A stretch of DNA of 64,000 bases from G965247775 sp965247775 (GTDB taxonomy: Bacteria > Chloroflexota > Dehalococcoidia > Bin125). The translations under genes and the position numbers were made by a program. How positions within the stretch are numbered: position 1 is the stretch's first letter; each line of letters begins with the position of its first letter. The notes under the pieces were generated by a model. That model saw only the letters and a program-made list of their open reading frames with translations. It did not search any database and was not told the DNA's origin. Below, one piece after another: positions 39,942 through 47,822 of the stretch. The stretch covers positions 1,116,001 through 1,180,000 of the forward strand of contig OZ252031.1 of assembly GCA_965247775.1 (NCBI GenBank), given 5' to 3'.

Positions 39942-40125
39942 ATTTGGTTTGTCACACGCTAAGCCCCCAAAGCGCCCGCCGCAGCGCGGCGCGAAGCGCA
40001 AGGGAGCACGCGGGGGGATGGCGCACCGACGAGTCGCGGGACATCAGCGGCGGGCCAACTGCGTGTTCCTTCGCGCCGTGAAGGCTAATGGAGTCAGGAG
40101 CCGGCAATCAAGGGGCGACCGAGCG

Positions 40126-41205
40126 ATGCACGTAGGGATGCCTACCTTGTTAGAGAACCCGGGCAAGCGTATGTCCGACTACGAGGTCTACTGCAACGAG
40201 CTGCGGTTGGCTGAACTTGCCGAGCCGCTGGGCTATGAGTCCATCTGGGGCACGGAGCATCATTTCACCGACTACGCCGTGTGCCCCGACGCGCTGCAGT
40301 TCCTCTCCTATCTGGCCGGGCGCACGAAACGGGTCAAGCTGGGATCGATGGGGGTGCTGCCGTGGCACGACCCGGTGAGGGTGGCTGAAGAGTTCGTGAT
40401 GCTGGACAACCTCAGTGATGGGCGCGTCATCGTTGGCATCGAGCGCGGGGTGGCCCGGGTGGAATACGAAGGCTTCCGGCTGGATATGAGCGAATCGCGC
40501 GGTCGCTTCATCGAATCGGCGCGGATGTTGCTCAAGGCCCTGGAAACGGGCTACGCCGAATTCGACGGCGAGTACGTGCGGCAACCAAGGGTGGAAATCC
40601 GTCCCAACCCCTTCCGTTCCTTCCAGGGGCGAACCTACGCCGCCACCCTCTCGCCCGAATCCGTCATCGCCCTGGCGGTACTGGGCCTGGGCTTGCTGAT
40701 TGTCCCGCAACGGCCGTGGCATGAGGTGCGGGAAGCGTTGGCGACGTACAGCGCCGCCTATCGGGACGTACACAAGGGGGAGCCGCCGGCCCCGGTGGTG
40801 ACTCCCGTCGTCTACTGCGACGAGGACGAGGAGCGGGCTGCTCAGATGTCGCGCCGTTACATCGGCGCCTACTGGGACTCGACCATGAAACATTACGAGT
40901 TGGGTGACGACCACCTGAAGACCACGCGGACCTACGAGTACTACGGCAACGTCACCGACGGCACAGTCACGTACGGAGCCCTCGACCTCCGGGACTCCTT
41001 CGTCGGTCTCCAGGTTACCGGCACGCCGGAGCAGTGCTACCGGAAGGTAATGGACATCCACGGCTACACCGGTACCGACTCGCTGGTAGCCGCCTTCAGC
41101 TACGGCGGCATACCCTTCGACCACGCCGAGCGAAGCATGCGCCTGTTCGCCTCCGAAGTGATGCCGCAGCTCAAGCAGTTCGAGCCGACTCCCGCCTGGG
41201 GCTAG
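40126..41205 (+). CDS. LLM-class flavin-dependent oxidoreductase
   Basis: 359-residue luciferase-like monooxygenase, a TIM-barrel enzyme using reduced flavin to oxygenate an organic substrate. Visible features: N-terminal strand MHVGMPTLLENPG, then LAEPLGYESIWGTEHHFTDY, VKLGSMGVLPWHDPVRVAEE, FVMLDNLSDGRVIVGIERGV, and the C-terminal GTPEQCYRKVMDIHGYTGTD / LVAAFSYGGIPF pattern of the family. ATG 40126 is preceded by AGGGGCG at good distance. The reading frame is open far upstream over the adhesin's antisense, but homology begins at this ATG. The substrate cannot be told from sequence. The stop codon lies inside a possible MITE terminal repeat. The giant gene diverges from it across 201 bp. Confidence 0.9.
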   Translation: MHVGMPTLLENPGKRMSDYEVYCNELRLAELAEPLGYESIWGTEHHFTDYAVCPDALQFLSYLAGRTKRVKLGSMGVLPWHDPVRVAEEFVMLDNLSDGRVIVGIERGVARVEYEGFRLDMSESRGRFIESARMLLKALETGYAEFDGEYVRQPRVEIRPNPFRSFQGRTYAATLSPESVIALAVLGLGLLIVPQRPWHEVREALATYSAAYRDVHKGEPPAPVVTPVVYCDEDEERAAQMSRRYIGAYWDSTMKHYELGDDHLKTTRTYEYYGNVTDGTVTYGALDLRDSFVGLQVTGTPEQCYRKVMDIHGYTGTDSLVAAFSYGGIPFDHAERSMRLFASEVMPQLKQFEPTPAWG

Positions 41206-41343
41206 CAGGCTGCGCGGCTTTGGGCTGAAATCGCACCGGTCGCGACATGAAAAAACCCAATGTTTCTGGGCTCTACACCAGCCTCCCGAATGGCCAGTGA
41301 GACCCTGCGGCTCAGGATCAGGCACTTGTCAGCACCCTGCTAG
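41202..41343. mobile_element. Possible solo MITE (142 bp)
   Basis: The segment begins CTAGCAGGCTGC and ends with the inverted GCACCCTGCTAG, 11 of 12 positions complementary. CTAG at both ends could be a 4-bp target duplication of the kind made by some IS families. No coding capacity. It supplies the TAG stop of the oxidoreductase gene, so insertion may have trimmed that gene's end. Confidence 0.35.
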
Positions 41344-41436
41344 TGCTGAGACCCGGGTTTGGCCACTACGCGATGCGGGTTCCTCGGGTCTACCGCGGAG
41401 CGTTGGGGTAGTGGATGTAGCGACGCCCTCAAGGCA

Positions 41437-41934
41437 TCAGCCGTGCCGCGGCGTCTGCCGCAGCAGCCAGAAATAGTGGGTCTGGGGTGCGCCGGTGTCG
41501 TCGAGGCGCGCCTCGACGAATTTGATGGCGTGTTCGTCCGCTCTCACGAGAAGCTCATCGGCCGTGCGGTCGTCGACGTGGTCGAGCAAGAGCCGCGCCG
41601 CGCGAGGGCCAGTCACCCCGTGGATAAAGGCGATAGCGGCACGAGAGCCCGCCTGGACGTTCGCAAGGTAGACATCCGCGAACGTGCGGATGAGGTCGTC
41701 CAGGAACACGTGGCGATCAGCCCGCACGGGGCGCACAAGCGACGCAGCCGGACTGAAGGGAGGGAAGGTAGCGAGCTGGGCAAGTCGATCGTGGATGAGT
41801 CCCCCGCCCACCTCTCCTCGTGCTGAGACCACGGAATGCACGGCGCGGGATGGCAGAAGCCCCTTCCCGGAGCCTGTCACCGGCAGCGTCTGGTAGCGAG
41901 CGGCCCAATACGCTAGACCCCGGCTCAACTCCAT
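41437..41934 (-). pseudogene. Truncated questin-oxidase-like gene
   Basis: The 165-codon frame encodes LSRGLAYWAARYQTLP, GGGLIHDRLAQLA, FADVYLANVQAGSRAAIAFI, HGVTGPRAARLLLDH and DEHAIKFVEA. These are landmarks of the questin oxidase family (Baeyer-Villiger-type oxidases, DUF4243), in the same order. Family members are roughly 350-450 residues; here the N-terminal third is missing and the C-terminus ends early. The similarity continues a few codons upstream of the ATG (DPAQK) to an in-frame TAG, which argues for decay, not a short functional gene. It lies next to mosaic and mobile-like sequence. Confidence 0.6.
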
Positions 41935-42083
41935 CTTCTGCGCGGGATCACTCCTTCCTGAGGTCTAACCCGGCGCTGCCGCGCTGAGCGTGACCGAGTG
42001 GTTGCATCGGTCGGTGCAGCGCGACGGCTTCCCCCTCATGTGCGGGAACGGTCCCGACGCCCCCCGCCTCGAAGCGCTCGGAG

Positions 42084-42815
42084 GTGGATGGCGTAGGGTT
42101 ACGTGGCGCGCGCGGCGGTTCAGTAATCCTCAGATCGAGACCGCCCAGCGGAAAGTTCGCAGTACAGTATGCCCTGGTCCACCAGCGCGACTCCCGTTGG
42201 GAGGACCCCTTCCCCGACGACCCCGAAGCTCAGTCCGACCACTGGCGCGCTCTCCACCGCGCCCTCGCCGCCCACCGGCCGCGGCGCCTCGACCCCGGCG
42301 AACACACCGCCGCTGCGGTCCTCATCCCGCTGCTGCCCCGCGTCGAAGAGCCCCACCTGGTCCTGACGGTGCGATCGTTCCAGGTCGAGCATCACAAGGG
42401 CGAGATCTCCTTCCCCGGCGGCTTCCATGAGCCCCACGACGCAGACCTCCAGGCCACCGCCCTGCGCGAGGCCGGCGAGGAGATCGGCATCGACCCCGCG
42501 CACGTGCAGGTGCTCGGCGAAATCAGCCACCATCTCACCAGCACGGGCTTTCACGTCACCCCCTACGTCGGCCTCCTCGACCGAGCCCCCTACCCGTTTC
42601 GCCCCAGTCCCAGCGAGGTCGGCGAGATCTTCGAGGTCCCGCTGAGCCATCTCCTCGACCCAGTCAGCCACGACCTCCGCGTCGTGCACCGCGACGGGCA
42701 GATTCGCAGCCAGCGCTCCTATCGCTGGGGCCCGCACGAAGTGTGGGGCGCGACCGCCATGATCCTGCACGCCCTGCTCGAGGACGTCGCCGCCGAACTC
42801 GGCGTTGAGCACTGA
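42084..42815 (+). CDS. NUDIX hydrolase, CoA-pyrophosphatase-like
   Basis: Probable hydrolase of CoA or related nucleotide diphosphates. The NUDIX box is complete: GGFHEPHDADLQATALREAG followed by EEIGI. The preceding HHKGEISFPGG matches the CoA-pyrophosphatase (NudL/YeaB) signature. The N-terminal start is uncertain: the GTG at 42084 is the furthest usable start, the next in-frame ATG or GTG is far inside, and the first 30 residues look unlike the family. A fragment of this gene (42184-42254) is copied near the left edge of the window. The stop is 4 bp from the stop of the convergent gene. Confidence 0.85.
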   Translation: MDGVGLRGARGGSVILRSRPPSGKFAVQYALVHQRDSRWEDPFPDDPEAQSDHWRALHRALAAHRPRRLDPGEHTAAAVLIPLLPRVEEPHLVLTVRSFQVEHHKGEISFPGGFHEPHDADLQATALREAGEEIGIDPAHVQVLGEISHHLTSTGFHVTPYVGLLDRAPYPFRPSPSEVGEIFEVPLSHLLDPVSHDLRVVHRDGQIRSQRSYRWGPHEVWGATAMILHALLEDVAAELGVEH

Positions 42816-42819
42816 GGCG

Positions 42820-43263
42820 CTAGTCCGTCGCGCCGCTCACCATCATCACGTCGCCTCCCACCCCCACAAACATCGTGCCGCCCTCCTCCGGCGATCCCTC
42901 CCCGAAGCGGAAGATCACTTCCAGCCCCGCGATCACTTCCGTTTCCTTGATCGCCTTCGCGATCCAAGCGTGGGGACCGCAGGTCACGTCCACCCGTGCC
43001 AGTGAGGGCCAGCAGACCAGCCGCAGCGTCCCCGTCTCGCTGCGATGCCGCAGCGCGTAGACCGGCTCCCCCGGCCCCGGTTCATACGGCTCCCGCTTCG
43101 CCTCCACCCCCAAGAGCCCGCCGATCGCCGTCACGGCCTCGCGCGACAGCCCACGGAAGCGCTGGCGCGGGCGCAACGGCGCCGCTGCTCGCGGTTCGTC
43201 CTGCGCCCCGGCGGGGTGCTCGGCGTCCCCAGCCCCCGCGGGCCCGCGCCCGCCATCAGCCAT
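42820..43263 (-). CDS. Unknown protein, last gene of the selA-rarA run
   Basis: 147-residue protein from ATG 43263, which overlaps the end of rarA by 8 nt (ATGGCTGA), indicating translational coupling. The N-terminus is low-complexity (GRGPAGAGDAEHPAGAQDEP). The conserved-looking part runs FRGLSREAVTAIGGLLGVEA, PVYALRHRSETGTLRLVCWP, VDVTCGPHAWIAKAIKETEV, FRFGEGSPEEGGTMFVGVGG. No transmembrane segment or known catalytic motif. I do not recognise the family. Longer upstream in-frame starts overlap rarA and are unlikely. Confidence 0.75.
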   Translation of the reverse strand: MADGGRGPAGAGDAEHPAGAQDEPRAAAPLRPRQRFRGLSREAVTAIGGLLGVEAKREPYEPGPGEPVYALRHRSETGTLRLVCWPSLARVDVTCGPHAWIAKAIKETEVIAGLEVIFRFGEGSPEEGGTMFVGVGGDVMMVSGATD

Positions 43264-44740
43264 GGTGCACTCCGCCCGACCCCGGCCGCCGCGGCGACGG
43301 CGGCGCAGGGCGCTCGCCGCCCCCCGATCCCTCGCCCCCGCGCCTCGGTGACGCCGGGGGCCCCGCGCGCCCGCGCGCTGCGTTGGGGGTGCGCCCGCGC
43401 GCTGTGTCGGAAGCGCCCCCACCGCCCAGCCCCGGCTCCTCGCCCGTCGTCCCTGCCTCGTAGTAGCGACGACCCGCCAGCGCCTGCGGCAAGTGCGCCT
43501 GATCCGGCGCCACGTTGTCCGCGTAGTCGTGCGCATATTCGTAGCCCGCTCCGTATCCCAACGACTTCATGAGCCCCGTGGGCGCGTTGCGCAGGTGCAG
43601 CGGCACCGGCAGCGCCCCCTGCGCCCTCACGTCGGCCAGCGCCCGCTGATACGACGTCAGGGCGGAGTTGCTCTTCGGCGCCAGCGCCAGGTACAGCGCC
43701 GCCTCCGCCAGGATCAGGTACCCCTCCGGCATGCCCACGAAATGCACCGCCTGCTGGGCCGACACCGCCACCGCCAGCGCCTGCGGATCGGCCAGCCCCA
43801 CGTCCTCCGCTGCCAGGATCACCATCCGCCGCACGATGAACAGCGGTTCTTCCCCCGCCTCCAGCAGCCGCGCCAGCCAGTACACGGACGCGTCCGCGTC
43901 CGACCCCCGCAGCGACTTGATGAAGGCCGAGATCGTGTCGTAGTGGGCGTCGCCGGACTTGTCGTGCGCCAGCCGTCGCTCCACCACCGCCTCCACGTCC
44001 GCCACCGTCACCTGCCCCGAGCCACCCGCTCCGGCCGCGTCCCTCACCGCCAGCTCCAGGCTGTTCAGGGCCGCCCGCGCATCGCCGCCGCTCAGCTGGA
44101 CCAGCGCCGCCAGCGCCTCCTCCGCCACCGCCACGTCGATGCCGCCCAGCCCCCGCTTCCCGTCCCCCAGCGCTCGATCGAGCAGCGCCCGCACCGCCGC
44201 CGGCGCCAGCGGGGCCAGGGTGAACACCCGTGTGCGCGATAGCAGCGGCGCGATCACCTCGAAGGACGGATTCTCCGTCGTCGCACCGATCAGCGTCACC
44301 GTACCGTCCTCCACGTACGGCAGCACCGCGTCCTGCTGCGCCTTGTTGAAGCGGTGAATCTCGTCGATGAACAGGATCGTCCGCGGGCCCCCATCCTGGC
44401 CTCGTGCCTTCGCCTGCGCGATCGCCTCGCGCAGGTCCGCCACCCCGCTCGACACCGCCGACAGCTGCACGAAGACCGCCTGCGTCTCCCCCGCGATGAT
44501 CCGCGCGAGTGTCGTCTTGCCGCTGCCGGGCGGGCCCCACAAGATCGCCGACGGCACCGCGTCCCGCCCGATCGCCCGCCGCAGCGGCCGCCCCTCCCCG
44601 ATCAGCGCCGCCTGCCCCGCGAACTCCTCCAGCGAGCGCGGCCGCATCCGTGCCGCCAGCGGCGCCCGCGGGTCCACCGCCTCCAGCGCGGGCGAGTCGA
44701 ACAGCGTTGGACCGGGAGGGCGGCGTCGGCGGGCCGGCAT
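43256..44740 (-). CDS. rarA: Replication-associated recombination protein A
   Basis: AAA+ ATPase of the RarA/MgsA/WRNIP1 family, acting at stalled replication forks. Walker A GPPGSGKTT, Walker B ILFIDEIHRFNKAQQDAVLP, sensor 1 ATTENPSF, arginine-finger region SRTRVF, and the C-terminal MgsA tetramerisation part (AVSAQQAVHFVGMPEGYLIL, SNSALTSYQRALADV, SLGYGAGYEYAHDYADN). The N-terminus carries the DNA polymerase clamp-like TLFDSP. Unusual is a C-terminal tail of about 65 residues, Gly/Pro/Arg-rich (GLGGGGASDTARGRTPNAAR and onwards), beyond the family's normal end near GRRYYE. In the same run as mutS2 and two unknown genes. Confidence 0.93.
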   Translation of the reverse strand: MPARRRRPPGPTLFDSPALEAVDPRAPLAARMRPRSLEEFAGQAALIGEGRPLRRAIGRDAVPSAILWGPPGSGKTTLARIIAGETQAVFVQLSAVSSGVADLREAIAQAKARGQDGGPRTILFIDEIHRFNKAQQDAVLPYVEDGTVTLIGATTENPSFEVIAPLLSRTRVFTLAPLAPAAVRALLDRALGDGKRGLGGIDVAVAEEALAALVQLSGGDARAALNSLELAVRDAAGAGGSGQVTVADVEAVVERRLAHDKSGDAHYDTISAFIKSLRGSDADASVYWLARLLEAGEEPLFIVRRMVILAAEDVGLADPQALAVAVSAQQAVHFVGMPEGYLILAEAALYLALAPKSNSALTSYQRALADVRAQGALPVPLHLRNAPTGLMKSLGYGAGYEYAHDYADNVAPDQAHLPQALAGRRYYEAGTTGEEPGLGGGGASDTARGRTPNAARGRAGPPASPRRGGEGSGGGERPAPPSPRRPGSGGVHHG

Positions 44741-44789
44741 GGCCGCAGCATAGGCGGCCTCTTCGGCCTCTGCCCGCTCCCAACGGCCT

Positions 44790-45410
44790 CTAGATCAGCG
44801 GCCGCTTCTGGCCCTTGCGCGCCGCCTTCCAGCGCCGCAGCAGCGTCTCCGCCCGCCCCTGCGCCCGTTTCCATTGCCCCTCCGCGTCCGCCGCCGGATC
44901 CTCCTGCGTCGCCAGCCAGGCCGCCCGCGCCGCCTCCGGCCGCAGCTCCCCCACCATCGCCCCGCGCAGCGCCGCCGCCTTGAGCAGCTCCACGGCCTCC
45001 GCCCGCGGCACCAGCGGCGTCCCACTCGACTGCGGCGGCCGGAACTGCACGATCGCCACGTCCACGAAGCCGACCAGCGAGTCCGCGTCGATCCCCGGCA
45101 CGGCCGTCAGGATTTCCCGCGTCGCCCGCTTCTCCGCCGTGTACGGCGGCACCGCCGCCGTGTCCCGATGGATCTGCCCCAGTAGCCGCATCGTGAAGCG
45201 CTCGCGCCGCTGGGACAGCAGCAGCATCGCCCAGAACGCCGCCTGCGCCATGTTCGACAGGTCCCAGCCGCCGTAGCCGCTGCCCCCGCGGCTCCCCTTC
45301 TTGGCCGTCAGCTGCGCCGCGAAGTCCTCCGCTGCGATGACCAGCAGCGCCCGCCGCCGTCGCTGCCCGTCCGCCCGCGGGTCGATCGCCTCCGCGATGC
45401 GCCGCAGCAT
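44790..45410 (-). CDS. Unknown protein between mutS2 and rarA
   Basis: 206-residue protein whose ATG at 45410 follows the mutS2 stop after one nucleotide, so it is almost certainly co-translated with it. Contains RADGQRRRRALLVIAAEDFA, KKGSRGGSGYGGWDLSNMAQ, AAFWAMLLLSQRRERFTMRL, VDVAIVQFRPPQSSGTPLVP and a basic C-terminus (LRRWKAARKGQKRPLI). It is mostly helical by appearance, with no signal peptide or recognised motif. Position between two DNA-maintenance genes suggests, but does not show, a DNA-related role. Confidence 0.8.
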   Translation of the reverse strand: MLRRIAEAIDPRADGQRRRRALLVIAAEDFAAQLTAKKGSRGGSGYGGWDLSNMAQAAFWAMLLLSQRRERFTMRLLGQIHRDTAAVPPYTAEKRATREILTAVPGIDADSLVGFVDVAIVQFRPPQSSGTPLVPRAEAVELLKAAALRGAMVGELRPEAARAAWLATQEDPAADAEGQWKRAQGRAETLLRRWKAARKGQKRPLI

Positions 45411-45411
45411 C

Positions 45412-47766
45412 TCAGACCGCCATCCGCACGATCGTCACCCCTTCGCCGCCCTCTTGCCGCGTCGCCCCCTCGAACGACGAGACCAGCGGGTGCGTGCGCA
45501 GCAACGCTCGCACCGCCGTTCGCAGCGTGCCCGTGCCCTTGCCGTGTACCACCTCCAGCCGCTGCAGGCCCGCCCCGTAGGCCTGGTCCAGGAACGTCTC
45601 CACCGCCGGGATCGCCTCCTCCAGCGTTTGTCCCCGCACCTCCACCCGGCTCACCGCCTCGGACGGCCGCAGGTCGTAGTGCACGCTTCCCCGCGCCCGC
45701 TCCCCCCGCCCCGCGCGCTCCACCTGCGACAGCGGCACCCGCGTCCGCAACGACCCCAGCAGGACCTCCACTTGCCCTTGATCGTCCACGGGCCCCAGCG
45801 CCTCCCCTGATTGCGCGACGCCCTCCAGGTAGATCGTGTCCCCCGCCCGGATCGTCGCCGCCGCCGGTCGCGCCGTGCGTTCCCGCCGCGCTCGCGCTTG
45901 CCGCACCGTCGCCCGCTCCTCACGCACCGCCTCCAGATGCCGTTCCCCCGCCGCCACCTGCCGCCGCGCCGTCTCGAGATCCTGCTTGCGCCCCTTCACC
46001 AGCGCCTTCTCCGCCGTCCGCAACGACCGCCGCAGCCCCGCCAGCTCGTCCTCCATCTGCCGCTGGGTACGCGCCCTCAGTGTGTCGCGCTCCCCTTCGA
46101 GCTGCTCCCGGCGATCCCCCAGCGCCTGCCGGATCTCCTCCGCCTCCCGCCGCGCGAACTCCTCCGCCGCCCGCGCCTCGCTGGCCGCGGAGTGCTCGCG
46201 CTGCAGGTCCGCCAGCAGGTGCTCGACGCGCGCCTCCTCCTCGTCCACGCCCGCCGCCGCCTCCGACAGCACCGCCTCCGGCATCCCCAGCCGCCGCGCG
46301 ATCGCGATCGCGTTGCTCCGCCCCGGCAGCCCCAGGCGCAGCTGGTAGGTGGGCGCCAGCGTCTCCGGGTCGAAGTCCACCGACGCGTTCAGCAGCGCCT
46401 CCCGCTCATGCGCGAACAGCTTCAGCTCCCCGTGGTGCGTGGTCGCCATCACGCTCGCGTCCGCGCGCAGCAGCGCCGCCAGGATCGCTCGCCCCAACGC
46501 CGCCCCCTCGCTCGGATCCGTGCCCGCCCCCAGCTCGTCCAGCAGCACCAGGCTGCGCGGCCCCGCCTCCCCCAGGATGCGGATGATGTTCGTCATGTGC
46601 GACGAGAACGTCGATAACGACTGCTCGATGCTCTGCTCGTCGCCGATGTCCGCGTAGATCCCCTCGTAGACCGGGATCTGCGTTCCCCGCTCCGCCGGCA
46701 GCGCCAGCCCCGCCTGCGCCATCAGCGTCAGCAGCCCCACCGTCTTCAGCGCCACCGTCTTGCCCCCCGTGTTCGGCCCGGTCACCAGCACCCCCCGCTG
46801 CGCGCCCCCCAGCACCAGCGAGATGGGGACCACGTCCCCCCTCAGCAGCGGGTGGCGGGCCGTCTGCAGCCGCAACTCCGCCGGCGCCTCCACGATCCAG
46901 CCCCCCGCCTCCGGGTGCGACGCGTCCTCCGCCGACGGCAGCTGCGCGTCCATCTCCGCCCCCAGCGCGGCCCGCGCCGTAACGAGGTCGATCTCCCCGA
47001 TCGCCCCCAACGACGCCTGAACCGCCCCCGCCTGCGCCCCCACCGCGGCCCCCAGCCGCCGCAGGATCCGCGCGACCTCCCGCTCCTCCGCCAGCCGCGC
47101 CTCGCGCCAGGCGTTGCCCGGCTCCACCACCGCCAGCGGCTCCACGAACACCGTCGCCCCGCTCGACGAGACATCGTGCACCACGGAGCGGATCTGCCGC
47201 CGCGACTCCGCCTTGATCGGAATCACGTAGCGCCCGTCGCGCTCCGTCACGATCGCCTCCTGCGCGATCCCCTGCGCCACCGCCTGATCGAGGATGCGCT
47301 GCACCTGCGCCAGCAGCCGGTCGTGCGCCTCCTGGGTCGCCCGCCGTAGCACCGGCAGCTGCGGGCTGGCGGCATCGTGGACTTCCCCTTGGGGCGTCAG
47401 CGCCGCCTCGATCGTCTCGATCAGCGCCCCGAACTCCGCGATCCGCAGCGCCACGTGCGACAGCCCCGGCAGCTCCCGCCCCAGCGGGGCCAGGTGGTTG
47501 CGCACTGTCCGCGCCCGCGAGAGGAACGCCACCACGCTCAGCAGGTCCGCCGGCGTCGGCATGGCGCCGCGAGCCGCGGCTTCCACCTGCGCGCCCACGT
47601 CCGGGATGGAGCCCAGCCGGAAGTTCGGCTTCAGCCGTCGCAGCGCCACCCCCTCGGCGGTAAGCCGCTGCCGTCGTTGCACCTCCTCCAGCTCCCCGCT
47701 GGGCCTCAGCGCCTCCGCCAGCGCCTGTCCCTCCCGCGACGCACAGTGCGACCGCAGCCGCCGCAC
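45412..47766 (-). CDS. mutS2: Endonuclease MutS2 (start probably upstream)
   Basis: MutS2 family ATPase/nuclease, linked to anti-recombination and ribosome rescue in studied bacteria. Walker A GPNTGGKT, the family motif DIGDEQSIEQSLSTFSSHMT, Walker B LVLLDELGAGTDPSEGAALG, H-loop ATTHHGELK, a long coiled-coil (DLQREHSAASEARAAEEFAR onwards), a KOW-like GDTIYLEGVAQSG segment, and a C-terminal Smr nuclease domain with VVHGKGTGTLR. 784 residues from the GTG at 47766. The conserved N-terminus (LDAKTLEYLEFPTIVRRLR) extends 14 codons further to a CTG at 47808, preceded by GGGGAG, so a CTG start is likely. Overlaps nothing upstream; 1 nt before the next gene. Confidence 0.93.
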   Translation of the reverse strand: MRRLRSHCASREGQALAEALRPSGELEEVQRRQRLTAEGVALRRLKPNFRLGSIPDVGAQVEAAARGAMPTPADLLSVVAFLSRARTVRNHLAPLGRELPGLSHVALRIAEFGALIETIEAALTPQGEVHDAASPQLPVLRRATQEAHDRLLAQVQRILDQAVAQGIAQEAIVTERDGRYVIPIKAESRRQIRSVVHDVSSSGATVFVEPLAVVEPGNAWREARLAEEREVARILRRLGAAVGAQAGAVQASLGAIGEIDLVTARAALGAEMDAQLPSAEDASHPEAGGWIVEAPAELRLQTARHPLLRGDVVPISLVLGGAQRGVLVTGPNTGGKTVALKTVGLLTLMAQAGLALPAERGTQIPVYEGIYADIGDEQSIEQSLSTFSSHMTNIIRILGEAGPRSLVLLDELGAGTDPSEGAALGRAILAALLRADASVMATTHHGELKLFAHEREALLNASVDFDPETLAPTYQLRLGLPGRSNAIAIARRLGMPEAVLSEAAAGVDEEEARVEHLLADLQREHSAASEARAAEEFARREAEEIRQALGDRREQLEGERDTLRARTQRQMEDELAGLRRSLRTAEKALVKGRKQDLETARRQVAAGERHLEAVREERATVRQARARRERTARPAAATIRAGDTIYLEGVAQSGEALGPVDDQGQVEVLLGSLRTRVPLSQVERAGRGERARGSVHYDLRPSEAVSRVEVRGQTLEEAIPAVETFLDQAYGAGLQRLEVVHGKGTGTLRTAVRALLRTHPLVSSFEGATRQEGGEGVTIVRMAV

Positions 47767-47822
47767 GATCGTGGGGAACTCCAGGTACTCCAGCGTCTTC
47801 GCGTCCAGCCTGCTCCCCGCTT

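Noticed and set aside
38344..40125. In-frame upstream extension of the flavin oxidoreductase
   Set aside because: The frame is open only because it is antisense to the adhesin. Family homology and a good ribosome-binding site begin at 40126.
41329..41349. Hairpin TCAGCAC/GTGCTGA as a terminator
   Set aside because: The stem has only 7 bp, is followed by no T run, and lies within the possible MITE end.
43131..44783. Alternative minus-strand ORF of 550 codons over rarA
   Set aside because: Gly/Ala-rich out-of-frame translation; the 494-codon frame has all AAA+ motifs.
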